Assembly (NCBI GenBank): GCA_963843565.1
Contig: CAWJKY010000003.1
Span: 1,240,001 to 1,304,000, forward strand
Source of the DNA: DASZQY01 sp963843565
GTDB lineage: Bacteria; Pseudomonadota; Alphaproteobacteria; Rhizobiales; Kaistiaceae
Length of the DNA stretch: 64,000 bases
Direction: 5' to 3'
The translations under genes and the position numbers were made by a program. The notes under the pieces were generated by a model. It saw only the letters and a list, made by a program, of their open reading frames with translations. It was not told where the DNA came from and ran no database searches. Shown here piece after piece: positions 26,348 to 34,428 of this stretch (position 1 is the stretch's first letter; every line of letters begins with the position of its first letter).

Positions 26348-27208
26348 TCAGGCCTTGCTGCCGCCGAACGCCTTGCTGATCCAGGAGCCCTTGTTCTCCG
26401 ACGGCGACAGGCCGCCCTTCTGGAGGAGATCGTAGGCGTCCTTGTACCACTGCGAATCCGGGAAGTTGTGGCCGAGGACGGCGGCGGCGGTCTGCGCCTC
26501 CGAGGCGAGGCCCATGGACAGGTTCGCCTCGACCAGCCGCTCCAGCGCCTCCTCGACCTCACGCGTGTCCTGGTAGTCGGTGACGATGGTGCGGAAGCGG
26601 TTGATGGCGGCGATGTATTCCTTGCGCTCCAGGTAGTAGCGGCCGACCTGGAGTTCCTTGCCGGCGAGCTGGTCGCGCGCCACGATGATCTTGGCCTTGG
26701 CGTCGGGCACGTATTCGGAATCGGGATAGCGGTCGACGATCTCCTGCATCGCGGCGAGCGTGCGGCGGGTCATCTCCTGGTCGCGGGTGACGTCGGGGAT
26801 CTGACGGAAGTAGGCAAGACCGATCAGGTATTGCGCGTAGGCCGCGTCGGGGCTGCCAGGATAAAGGGTCAGGTAGCGCTGGGCGCTGGAGACGGTGTCC
26901 TCGTTGCGACCGCGCTTGTAGCTGGCGAAGGCCGACATGACGAGGGCCTTGCGCGCCCACTCCGAATAGGGGTGCTGGCGATCGACTTCGTCGAAACTCG
27001 AGACGGCGTCCTTGAGGCGGCCGGCGTTCAGATAGGCCAGGCCCTCGTTATAGAGGTCGCCGGCCGGCTGGTCGTTGGCGAAGGCATCCTTGGTTCCGGC
27101 CGTCGAAGTGCAGCCGGAGAGAACGCCGACGACGAGGATGAGCGCCAGATAGCGCGCGACCGTCAGGATCGTACCGAAAAGCGGCCTAGCCGTTGATGCC
27201 TTGTCCAT
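26348..27208 (-). CDS. bamD: Outer-membrane assembly lipoprotein BamD (ComL)
   Basis: Lipoprotein of the BAM complex that folds outer-membrane beta-barrels. The 286-residue product from the ATG at 27208 (GGAAGGGG 3 nt upstream) has a hydrophobic signal ending in a lipobox, VLSGC, and five TPR-like repeats: LYNEGLAYLNAGR, ALVMSAFASYKRGR, AQYLIGLAYFRQ, GRYYLERKEYIAAI and ALERLVEANLSMG. The motif YPDSEYVPDAKAK is highly typical of BamD. The short C-terminal tail SKAFGGSKA follows a basic segment. It lies between lpxC and recN, as in other Hyphomicrobiales. Confidence 0.94.
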   Translation of the reverse strand: MDKASTARPLFGTILTVARYLALILVVGVLSGCTSTAGTKDAFANDQPAGDLYNEGLAYLNAGRLKDAVSSFDEVDRQHPYSEWARKALVMSAFASYKRGRNEDTVSSAQRYLTLYPGSPDAAYAQYLIGLAYFRQIPDVTRDQEMTRRTLAAMQEIVDRYPDSEYVPDAKAKIIVARDQLAGKELQVGRYYLERKEYIAAINRFRTIVTDYQDTREVEEALERLVEANLSMGLASEAQTAAAVLGHNFPDSQWYKDAYDLLQKGGLSPSENKGSWISKAFGGSKA

Positions 27209-27382
27209 GCCCCTTCCGAGCGTTTCCCGAACCCGGTGCGGACCCATTTCCGGCCGCCCGACGATTGAACCGTCTGTGTAGCCGACGGCGCCCGATTCCA
27301 GCAACTCGGGTGGCAGGGCAATGGCGCGAATTTGTGGCGAAACAACGGGCGGCCTCGCCGCACCGCGGGCGTCAGCGAACGG

Positions 27383-28330
27383 TCAGGTGGCGTCGGGGCC
27401 GTAAGCGGCGGCGCCCATGCCGGCAGACAGGCCGGCGTGGGCCGACTCGCGGGTCACGGCGCCCTCGACAATCGTCCAGGCGGCCTCGTCGGCGACCAGC
27501 GCCCGGACAGCCTGAACGTTGAGCCGGTGACCGCCGCGATAGGAGCGGTAGCAGCCCAGGATCGGCATGCCGGCCAACGCCAGATCGCCGACCGCGTCGA
27601 GCACCTTGTGGCGCACGAACTCGTCGGCGAAGCGCAGACCCTCGGGGTTCATGACGCGGTCCTCGCCGATAACGACGGCGTTTTCGAGCGAGGCGCCGCG
27701 GGCGAAGCCCTTCTGCCAGAGTTCCTGCACTTCGGCGAGGAAGCCGAAGGTGCGGGCGCGGGCGATATCGCTGCGGAAGCTGGTCGAATCGATGTCGACG
27801 GCGAAATGCTGGCGGCCGACGAGCGGGTTGGCGAAGTCGATCTCGACCTCGACGCGGCGGCCGCTGTAGGGCGTGAACTCGGCGAACGACTGGCCGTTTT
27901 CGACGCGCACCGGCTGGAGCACCTTGAGATAGCGCACCGGCGCGTCGAGACTGGCGAACCCGGCCTCGTCGAGCGCGTCGATGAAGGCGCCGGCGCTGCC
28001 GTCCATGACCGGGACTTCCGCTCCGTCGATCTCGACGATGGCGTTGTCGATCTCAAGGGCGCTGAGCGCCGCCATGAGGTGTTCGATGGTGGCAACCGAG
28101 GCGCCGGGCACGCCGATGGCGGTGCACAGATCCGTCGCGCTGACGTTGCGGAAATTGGCGGGGATAGTCCATTCGCCGCCGCCGTTGCCCTTGGCGCGGC
28201 AGAACACGACACCGGTGTTGGCTTCGGCTGGATTGAGGGTCAGGGAAACTTCACGCCCCGAATGGACGCCGATTCCCGACACGGTCGCCTGACGGCGCAG
28301 CGTCGACTGCTTGCCCCTGTGCCCAGCCAT
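27383..28330 (-). CDS. lpxC: UDP-3-O-acyl-N-acetylglucosamine deacetylase
   Basis: First committed enzyme of lipid A synthesis, a zinc deacetylase. The 315-residue product shows ATIEHLMAAL (His zinc ligand), FVRHKVLDAVGDL (His and Asp zinc ligands) and ESAHAGLSA near the C-terminus (catalytic His). The ATG at 28330 (MAGHRGKQSTL) fits the family start, although the frame is open for another 64 codons upstream without similarity. The upstream region holds two DnaA boxes. In rhizobia lpxC follows ftsZ, as here, but an ftsZ terminator between them suggests a separate promoter. Confidence 0.95.
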   Translation of the reverse strand: MAGHRGKQSTLRRQATVSGIGVHSGREVSLTLNPAEANTGVVFCRAKGNGGGEWTIPANFRNVSATDLCTAIGVPGASVATIEHLMAALSALEIDNAIVEIDGAEVPVMDGSAGAFIDALDEAGFASLDAPVRYLKVLQPVRVENGQSFAEFTPYSGRRVEVEIDFANPLVGRQHFAVDIDSTSFRSDIARARTFGFLAEVQELWQKGFARGASLENAVVIGEDRVMNPEGLRFADEFVRHKVLDAVGDLALAGMPILGCYRSYRGGHRLNVQAVRALVADEAAWTIVEGAVTRESAHAGLSAGMGAAAYGPDAT

Positions 28331-28546
28331 TCCGATCGCTACCCTGTGCGCATACACACGTCGCCCGGCTGCAACACCGGGCGAGCGCCTTGCGGTACCT
28401 TTGGCGAACGCTGTCATGCGACCAACGAATCCGGCTATCCGAAACGTCAGCCCCCGCGCCATTCGCCCCGGCGCCGTCCTTGCATTGCACAATAGGCGGG
28501 CAGTCAGCCGTTCACCAATCACGCTTCGAGTCCGCGTGTAACCGAC

Positions 28547-28567
28547 TTGTCCACGGAATTATCCACA
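28547..28567 (+). promoter_or_regulatory. Pair of DnaA boxes upstream of lpxC
   Basis: TTATCCACA at 28559-28567 is a perfect DnaA box. TTGTCCACG at 28547-28555 matches seven of nine positions, in the same orientation and 12 bp away centre to centre. The pair lies between the ftsZ terminator and the lpxC start, about 220 nt upstream of lpxC. Confidence 0.55.
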
Positions 28568-28609
28568 GGCGCCGCTCCGGCAATTCGGTATCGTCAACAA
28601 TAGATTACG

Positions 28610-28637
28610 GGCCGGAGTTCGATCAGGAACTCCGGCC
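28610..28637 (-). terminator. Terminator hairpin after ftsZ
   Basis: Perfect 11-bp inverted repeat GGCCGGAGTTC / GAACTCCGGCC with a 6-nt loop. On the minus strand it is followed by a moderately T-rich stretch (GTAATCTATTGTTG). It begins 25 nt after the ftsZ stop. Confidence 0.65.
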
Positions 28638-28662
28638 CGCGCGATTCTGGCGGCAGTCGCGA

Positions 28663-30360
28663 TCAGTTCGCCTGGCGGCGCAGGAACGCCGGAATCTCCA
28701 GCTCGTCGTCCTGAGCGCGAGTCGGCTGCACGTTGGGCACCGCCCGTCCGTGCGGGTCGAGATTGCCCTCGGAGGCGCGGTAGGGCGCCTCGCCGGCGGT
28801 GGCCGGACGGACCTGGCGCGGCTGGGCGGGGCGCTGCGGATTGGCCCGCGCCTGCGGGCGCGCGGCAGGCGCCTCGTCGCGCCGGCCGAGGCTGGCATTG
28901 GCGAGGCGGCGGAGCAGGCCCATCGGACCACGGTCGGAGGTTTCGGGGCGATGCTCGCGGTGCGCCTCGATCTGGCGGCGGGCGACCGGCGGGAAATCCT
29001 CGACGCGCGGAATCCGCGTCGGGGGGACTTCGGGGGCCGGCGCGATGAACGGCGCATCGGCCGGCGTGTCGTCCCCGGCGGCCTCGCCCGCGGGGGCGGC
29101 GAAGTCGTCGAAGCCGAGATCGAAGCCGGACGCCTCGCTGGGGGCCGGCGGGGCCATTTCGGGCGCCGTCATCTGGGCCGGTGCCATCTGGGCCGGGGCG
29201 ACCTGCGGCGCAACCGGGCGGGCCTGCGGCTGGATGCGCGGCGGCTGGGCCGGCGCGGTGGCCTGGGCCTGCGACGCGGCGGGCGCGGCCTGAACCGCCG
29301 GGGCGGCGGCGGGGGCCGGCTTCAACGTGGCGGCAGCGCGGAGGCGCTGGGCGGCGTCGAAGGCGGGGGCCGGCTGCGGCTGGGCAGCGGCGGCAGCGTT
29401 GTCGATGCCGGTCGCCACGACCGAGACCCGAATGATGCCCTCGAGCTCTTCCTCGAAGGTGGCGCCGAGGATGATGTTGGCGTCCGGGTCGATCTCCTCG
29501 CGGATGCGGCTGGCGGCCTCGTCGACCTCGAACAGCGTCAGGTCCTTGCCGCCGGTGATCGAGATGAGCAGGCCTTGCGCCCCGCGCATGGAGGTCTCGT
29601 CGAGGAGCGGGTTGGCGATCGCCGCCTCGGCGGCTTCGGTGGCGCGGCGCTCGCCGGAGGCTTCGCCGGTGCCCATCATGGCCTTGCCCATCTCGCGCAT
29701 CACCGAACGCACGTCGGCGAAGTCGAGATTGATGAGGCCTTCCTTGACCATCAGGTCGGTGATGCAGGCGACGCCCGAATAGAGCACCTGATCGGCCATG
29801 GCGAAGGCGTCGGCGAAGGTGGTCTTGTCGTTGGCGATGCGGAACAGGTTCTGGTTGGGGATGACGATGAGCGTGTCGACGCACTGCTCCAGTTCCTTGA
29901 TGCCCGACTCGGCGACGCGCATGCGGCGCACGCCCTCGAACTGGAACGGCTTGGTGACGACGCCGACGGTGAGGATGCCGGCATCGCGGGCGAGACGCGC
30001 CACGATCGGCGCGGCGCCGGTGCCGGTGCCGCCGCCCATGCCGGCGGTGACGAAGACCATGTGCGAGCCGGTGAGGTGCGCCTTGATCTCGTCGATGGCT
30101 TCCTCGGCGGCGGCGCGCCCGACCTCCGGCTGAGAGCCGGCGCCGAGCCCCTCGGTAACGGCGACCCCCATCTGGATCAGCCGTTCGGCGCTCGACGACA
30201 TGAGGGCCTGCGAATCCGTGTTGGCGACCACGAACTCGCAGCCCTGAAGGCCCGAGCGGATCATGTTGTTGACGGCGTTGCCGCCGGCGCCGCCGACGCC
30301 AAACACGGTGATCCGCGGCTTCAGTTCCTTGATTTCCGGCAGTTTCGCTTCATTCGACAT
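28663..30360 (-). CDS. ftsZ: Cell division protein FtsZ
   Basis: Tubulin-like GTPase forming the division ring. The 565-residue product has the tubulin signature GGGTGTGAAP (about residue 108), the N-terminal nucleotide motif GVGGAGGNAVNNM and a GTPase domain ending near residue 320. A long Pro/Ala/Gln-rich linker of about 230 residues follows, and a conserved C-terminal peptide ELEIPAFLRRQ that binds FtsA and other partners. The long linker is typical of alphaproteobacterial FtsZ. It lies 87 nt after ftsA and ends in a hairpin terminator. Confidence 0.97.
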   Translation of the reverse strand: MSNEAKLPEIKELKPRITVFGVGGAGGNAVNNMIRSGLQGCEFVVANTDSQALMSSSAERLIQMGVAVTEGLGAGSQPEVGRAAAEEAIDEIKAHLTGSHMVFVTAGMGGGTGTGAAPIVARLARDAGILTVGVVTKPFQFEGVRRMRVAESGIKELEQCVDTLIVIPNQNLFRIANDKTTFADAFAMADQVLYSGVACITDLMVKEGLINLDFADVRSVMREMGKAMMGTGEASGERRATEAAEAAIANPLLDETSMRGAQGLLISITGGKDLTLFEVDEAASRIREEIDPDANIILGATFEEELEGIIRVSVVATGIDNAAAAAQPQPAPAFDAAQRLRAAATLKPAPAAAPAVQAAPAASQAQATAPAQPPRIQPQARPVAPQVAPAQMAPAQMTAPEMAPPAPSEASGFDLGFDDFAAPAGEAAGDDTPADAPFIAPAPEVPPTRIPRVEDFPPVARRQIEAHREHRPETSDRGPMGLLRRLANASLGRRDEAPAARPQARANPQRPAQPRQVRPATAGEAPYRASEGNLDPHGRAVPNVQPTRAQDDELEIPAFLRRQAN

Positions 30361-30447
30361 GGCAACCTCGTCAATCTTGACCCTCGGCCGTCCGCGCGTC
30401 CCGCCGGCCCCTCGTTTCGTTTCTCAAAGACGCCGCCGCCGCGACGT

Positions 30448-31758
30448 CTAGAAGCTCTCCCTGATCCACTGGCCGATGCGGCCGAAATAGCCGTCGGTGC
30501 CGGTCATGGGCAGGGCATGGCCGCGGTCGTCGGCGTGTTCGGCTTCGGCGACCTGCGGGTAGATGAGAAGGCCCATGGCGGCCGCGAAAGCCGGCCCGCG
30601 GGCGACCTCGGGCGTGCCGGCGATGCCGAGCGGACGACCGAGGCGAACGTTGCGCGCCAGGATGCGGCGCGCCGCTTCGCCGAGGCCGGCCAACTGGCTG
30701 GCGCCACCGGTCAGGACCAGACGGCGGCCGAAGAGGCCGGCGTAGCCGGAGGCATTGAGGCGGTCGCGGACCAGCTCGAGGATTTCCTCGACGCGCGGGC
30801 GAATGATGCGGGTGAGCGCGGCGCGCGGCACCTGGCTCGGCTCATCGGGCTCGTCGTCGTCGAGCGTGGGCACCGGCAGCACGTCGCTGGCGCCGCCGAA
30901 ATCGGGCAGTGCCGCGCCGTGCATGACCTTCAGCCGCTCGGCGTCCTCGATGCGGGTCGACAGGCCGCGGGCGATGTCGGTGGTGATGTGCTGGCCGCCG
31001 ATGGCGATGGCATCGACATGAATGAAGGCGCCGCGATTGAAGACGGCGATGGTGGTGGTGCCGCCGCCGAAATCGACGACGGCGCCGCCGAGTTCCGCCT
31101 CGTCGTTGACGAGCACCGACAGACCGCTGGCGTAAGGGGCGGCGACCAGCGCCTCGACCGACAGGTGGCTGCGGTTCAGGCAAAGCTCGAGGTTGCGGAT
31201 CTGCGGCGCATCGGCGGTGACGACGTGCATGTCGACGCCGAGTTCGCGGGCGATCATGCCGTGGGGATCGGCGATGCCGCCCTCGCCATCGAGGCGGTAG
31301 CCGATGGGCAGGGAATGGACGACGGTGCGGCCGGCGGCGACGGCCTGACGGCGGCCGGCGGTCACGACACGGGCGACATCGGATTCGGTGATTGGGCGAT
31401 CGGCGACGCCGACGGTAGCTGAACCGCCGCCGCTCGCCAGCCGCCCGCCGGTGACCGACACGATCAGCGATTCGACCGTGACGCCGGCCATGCGCTCGGC
31501 GGCATCGACGGCGTGACGGATGGCGGCTTCGGCGGCATCGAGGTTGGTGACGACGCCCGACTTGATGCCCTGCGAGCGCTGCTGCCAGAAGCCCAGAATC
31601 TCGATGGCGTGGGTGCGGCCGGGGAGCGCGCTGCCGGGGGCGGCGGGGGTGAGGCGCCCGACCAGGCAGCAGATCTTGGAGGAGCCGACGTCGAGAACCG
31701 AAACGACGGTCGGCCGCTGCGGCAATCCGTGACCCTTGTGGGCGCCGAGACCGAGCAT
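30448..31758 (-). CDS. ftsA: Cell division protein FtsA
   Basis: Actin-like ATPase tethering FtsZ to the membrane. The 436-residue product shows the ATPase phosphate-1 motif VLDVGSSKICC, the FtsA-specific 1C insert (VESLIVSVTGGRL region), VVDFGGGTTTIAVF (phosphate 2), and VLTGGASQLAGL (adenosine motif). The C-terminal amphipathic helix reads YFGRIGQWIRESF, the expected membrane-targeting sequence. Its ATG overlaps the ftsQ stop in TGATG. Confidence 0.96.
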   Translation of the reverse strand: MLGLGAHKGHGLPQRPTVVSVLDVGSSKICCLVGRLTPAAPGSALPGRTHAIEILGFWQQRSQGIKSGVVTNLDAAEAAIRHAVDAAERMAGVTVESLIVSVTGGRLASGGGSATVGVADRPITESDVARVVTAGRRQAVAAGRTVVHSLPIGYRLDGEGGIADPHGMIARELGVDMHVVTADAPQIRNLELCLNRSHLSVEALVAAPYASGLSVLVNDEAELGGAVVDFGGGTTTIAVFNRGAFIHVDAIAIGGQHITTDIARGLSTRIEDAERLKVMHGAALPDFGGASDVLPVPTLDDDEPDEPSQVPRAALTRIIRPRVEEILELVRDRLNASGYAGLFGRRLVLTGGASQLAGLGEAARRILARNVRLGRPLGIAGTPEVARGPAFAAAMGLLIYPQVAEAEHADDRGHALPMTGTDGYFGRIGQWIRESF

Positions 31759-32684
31759 CAGATGGCCCTCCCCGCGCGCAGCGCGCGGGCGCGCTCCTTG
31801 AGGGTCGCCAGATGCGCGGCGACGCCCTCGTCGGTCAGCCGCACGATCAGCTTGCCGTCGTCGCGCAAATCCACCGCGGCGATCTGGCGCGACAGCAGCG
31901 ACTTGGCGCGGTCGAGTTTCTCGACGGTGGCGAGCGCGCCTTCCGGGTCGCCGGCGGGCAGCATCAGCGTGATGCCGTCGTCGAGGATCACGTTCCAGCG
32001 GCGCTCGGAGACCAGGACGCCGGCGCGCGTGCGGCTGGCGATATCGGGGAAGCGGGCGATGAGGGCCTCGAAGGCGGCGGCCCTGTCTCCGGCGCCCTCG
32101 CCCACCACGCGCGGCAAACCGGCGTAACGCTCGTCGACGGTGTGGCTGATGACGCGGCCGGAGTTGTCGATGAGCACCAGTTCGCCATGAAGCTGCCAGA
32201 TGGCGTAGGGGCTGCGCTCGGCGATGGCGATCTCAAGCGTGTCGGGGAAGAGCTTCTTCAGCGTCGCGCTCTTGACCCACGGCAGGTCTTCGACGCGCGC
32301 CCGGGCGGCATCGACATCGAGGGTGAGCAGCGAGGGATAGGTGTCGAGGTCGAGGGCGTCGAGGACGTTGACCTCGGAGGTTTCGCTCTGGCCGGTGATC
32401 TCGACCTTCTGGATGCCGAAGCCGGCCCAGGCGGTGACCGCCGAGGCGACCGACCGGCCGTGGCCGCCGGCGACGATGCCGGCAATGGCGGTGGCGCCGA
32501 ACAGAAGGACGAGCGCCTTCAGGCCGGCCCCGCGCGGCAGCTTCCAGTCGAGCCGGGAGAGAAACCGCATGGGCCGACGCAGGATCCGCGGCAGCACCAA
32601 CGCCGGCGAGGCATGGCGCCGAACCGCTTCCGCGGCCGCAGCGACTTCCCGAAAGCCCGCCTCAGTTGCCCCTATCGATTGCAC
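31758..32684 (-). CDS. ftsQ: Cell division protein FtsQ
   Basis: Bitopic division protein bridging cytoplasmic and periplasmic parts of the divisome. The product has a basic N-terminal tail, one transmembrane segment (GLKALVLLFGATAIAGIVAG), a POTRA domain (IQKVEITGQSETSEVNVLDAL) and a beta domain to the C-terminus. I chose the GTG at 32684, which overlaps ddl by 13 nt and gives 308 residues with the long tail usual in alphaproteobacteria. The ATG at 32570 would give 270 residues. It overlaps ftsA by 1 nt. Confidence 0.9.
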   Translation of the reverse strand: MQSIGATEAGFREVAAAAEAVRRHASPALVLPRILRRPMRFLSRLDWKLPRGAGLKALVLLFGATAIAGIVAGGHGRSVASAVTAWAGFGIQKVEITGQSETSEVNVLDALDLDTYPSLLTLDVDAARARVEDLPWVKSATLKKLFPDTLEIAIAERSPYAIWQLHGELVLIDNSGRVISHTVDERYAGLPRVVGEGAGDRAAAFEALIARFPDIASRTRAGVLVSERRWNVILDDGITLMLPAGDPEGALATVEKLDRAKSLLSRQIAAVDLRDDGKLIVRLTDEGVAAHLATLKERARALRAGRAI

Positions 32685-33604
32685 GTGGCGTCCCCGACCA
32701 TCCAGCGCACCAGCTCCACGAAACTCATGCCCGCGTATGCGGCCATGTCCGGAACCAGTGACGTCGCCGTCATGCCGGGCTGCGTGTTGACCTCGAGACA
32801 GACGACGCCGTCCGTCCCGTCCTGCCGATCGTCGTATCTGAAGTCGGCGCGGCTGACCCCACGGCAGCCCAAAGCCTGATGGGCGCGTAGGGCAAGCATT
32901 TGTATATATTGGTAAACAATTGGTGAAAGCGGCGCCGGCAGGACGTGCTTGGAGCCGCCCTCCACGTACTTGGCGTCGTAATCGTAGAAGCGCCCGTCGG
33001 TGACGATGTCGATGACGTCGAGGGCCTTGTCGCCGAGCACCGCGCAGGTCAGTTCGTGGCCGCCGATGTAGCGCTCGACCATGACCATATCGCCGAACTT
33101 CCAGTCGTCGGCATAGAGCTGCTGGGGCGGGTGGCGCTGGTCTTCCTTGACGATGAGAACGCCGAAGCTCGACCCTTCGGCGGGCGGCTTGACGACGTAG
33201 GGCGGGTCCATGACGTGGGCCTCGGCCGCCTCGAAACGGCTGACCAGCAGGGCTTCCGCGACCGGAACGCCGGCCGCCTTCATGACGGCCTTGGCCAGCG
33301 GCTTGTCCATGGCGAGCGCCGAGGCGAGCACGCCGGAGTGGGTGTAGGGGATGCCGAGGATCTCGAGCACACCCTGGATACGGCCGTCCTCGCCGAAGGG
33401 ACCGTGGAGCGCGTTGAAGGCGACGTCGGGCTTGAGCTTCGCCAGCACCTCGGCGATGTCGCGCTGGACGTCGACGCGGGTGACGCGGAAGCCGCCGGCT
33501 TCCAGCGCATCGGCGCAAGCCTTGCCCGACGACAGGGACACCGGCCGCTCGCTCGACCAGCCGCCCATCAGGACCGCGACGTGTTGTGCCACCCTCGCCC
33601 CCAT
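32672..33604 (-). CDS. ddl: D-alanine--D-alanine ligase
   Basis: ATP-grasp ligase making the D-Ala-D-Ala terminus of the peptidoglycan stem. The 310-residue product shows VAVLMGGWSSERPVSL at the start, LHGPFGEDG, the ATP-grasp residues in VVKPPAEGSSFGV and EVNTQPGMT near the C-terminus. The ATG at 33604 was preferred because it gives the usual length; a GTG at 33631 is also in frame. An inverted repeat resembling a CtrA site stands 47-64 nt upstream, which could mark the start of a ddl-ftsQ-ftsA transcript. Confidence 0.94.
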   Translation of the reverse strand: MGARVAQHVAVLMGGWSSERPVSLSSGKACADALEAGGFRVTRVDVQRDIAEVLAKLKPDVAFNALHGPFGEDGRIQGVLEILGIPYTHSGVLASALAMDKPLAKAVMKAAGVPVAEALLVSRFEAAEAHVMDPPYVVKPPAEGSSFGVLIVKEDQRHPPQQLYADDWKFGDMVMVERYIGGHELTCAVLGDKALDVIDIVTDGRFYDYDAKYVEGGSKHVLPAPLSPIVYQYIQMLALRAHQALGCRGVSRADFRYDDRQDGTDGVVCLEVNTQPGMTATSLVPDMAAYAGMSFVELVRWMVGDATCNR

Positions 33605-33650
33605 TTTTGCCCGCGTTTCGGCGCGCTTCACGGCACTACACGGCGAAAAT

Positions 33651-33668
33651 GGTTAACAATCGTTAACC
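33651..33668 (-). promoter_or_regulatory. CtrA-like site upstream of ddl-ftsQA
   Basis: Perfect inverted repeat GGTTAAC-AATC-GTTAACC, between vapC and ddl. On the ddl strand it reads TTAA-N6-TTAACCAT, containing the CtrA half-site TTAACCAT. The classical full site has N7 rather than N6. In Caulobacter CtrA activates a promoter in front of ftsQA, so the position is meaningful. Confidence 0.5.
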
Positions 33669-33720
33669 AAATGGTGCTTTCGCGGCATCACTGCGACGAA
33701 TTCTTGCGGAGGGCGCCGGT

Positions 33721-34113
33721 TCACCCGGCGGAACGGACGTCGGTCGCGGCGAAGTCGGTGCCCTTGAAGAGCAGCGGCTCGCCGAGGTCGCGGGCCAGCG
33801 CATAGGCGAAGCAGTCGCCGAAGTTGAGCCCCGCCGGATGGCCGGACCCTTTGCCGTAATCCCGATACGCCTCGCGCGCGATACGAGCCTGCTGCTCGGT
33901 GACCGGCTCTACGGTCAGTCCTGCGGCGCGGATGAAGTCATCCACGCCGCGGCTCAATGCCGGGTCCCGCCAGCGATCAACGGCAATGCCAATCTCAAGG
34001 TAGGAGGCCGCAGAAAGGGACGGGCGCACCGCACGCCCGATCAGCGCCTTGAATAGCTCGGCCTCCGGCTCGGCCTGGATGATCGCGACGATGGCGGAGC
34101 TGTCGACGATCAC
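33721..34113 (-). CDS. vapC: VapC-type PIN-domain ribonuclease toxin
   Basis: A 130-residue PIN-domain endoribonuclease, the toxin of a type II module. The acidic metal ligands are visible: Asp in MIVDSSAI, Glu in ASYLEIGIAV, Asp in LNFGDCFAYA and Asp in LFKGTDFAATD. It overlaps the antitoxin gene in ATGA. The module stands between murB and ddl, on the same strand as the division cluster, where this family does not normally occur. Confidence 0.92.
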   Translation of the reverse strand: MIVDSSAIVAIIQAEPEAELFKALIGRAVRPSLSAASYLEIGIAVDRWRDPALSRGVDDFIRAAGLTVEPVTEQQARIAREAYRDYGKGSGHPAGLNFGDCFAYALARDLGEPLLFKGTDFAATDVRSAG

Positions 34114-34376
34114 TTGGGAAGGCCCGTTTGTCGATCGTAGAGGCCATTCTCTCCGTAGAGGACCTCATCCCAATCCAGCCCGCGCATCACCGGAGCCATC
34201 TTGTCGGCGACTTGCGTCATAGCTTCGATCCGCTTGGCGGCATCAGTATCCGCCCGCAGGCGTCCGATCCGCTCACGGACCGCCACGGTCACGGCCTCAG
34301 TCTGCCCCTCGCCGGCCAGCTCCGCGAGTTCCCGGATCAGGCGTTCGGCCTCAGAGTTCTTGATGCTCACGCCCAT
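34110..34376 (-). CDS. vapB: VapB-type antitoxin (Rv0623/PSK transcription-factor family)
   Basis: An 88-residue antitoxin of the Rv0623-like family. The N-terminal half, SIKNSEAERLIRELAEL and EAVTVAVRERIGRLRAD, matches the DNA-binding part; the C-terminal half (DKMAPVMRGLDWDEVLYG) is the toxin-binding arm. It starts 52 nt after the murB stop and overlaps vapC by 4 nt. It would be expected to repress its own promoter together with VapC. Confidence 0.88.
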   Translation of the reverse strand: MGVSIKNSEAERLIRELAELAGEGQTEAVTVAVRERIGRLRADTDAAKRIEAMTQVADKMAPVMRGLDWDEVLYGENGLYDRQTGLPK

Positions 34377-34428
34377 GTTCTACCTTTCTTCCAGATGACG
34401 GTAGAAATATACCCTGCCGGCGCTGTTT

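Larger units (their letters stand above)
28331..28662. other. ftsZ-lpxC intergenic region
   Basis: 332 bases with no convincing gene. They contain the ftsZ terminator (28610-28637) and two DnaA boxes (28547-28567). The lpxC promoter should lie here; I see no consensus -35/-10 pair that I would defend. Confidence 0.6.

Noticed and set aside
28390..31422. Plus-strand open frame of about 1010 codons opposite ftsZ and ftsA
   Set aside because: It is a shadow of two essential genes on the minus strand, with low-complexity Arg/Gly/Ala sequence and no motif.
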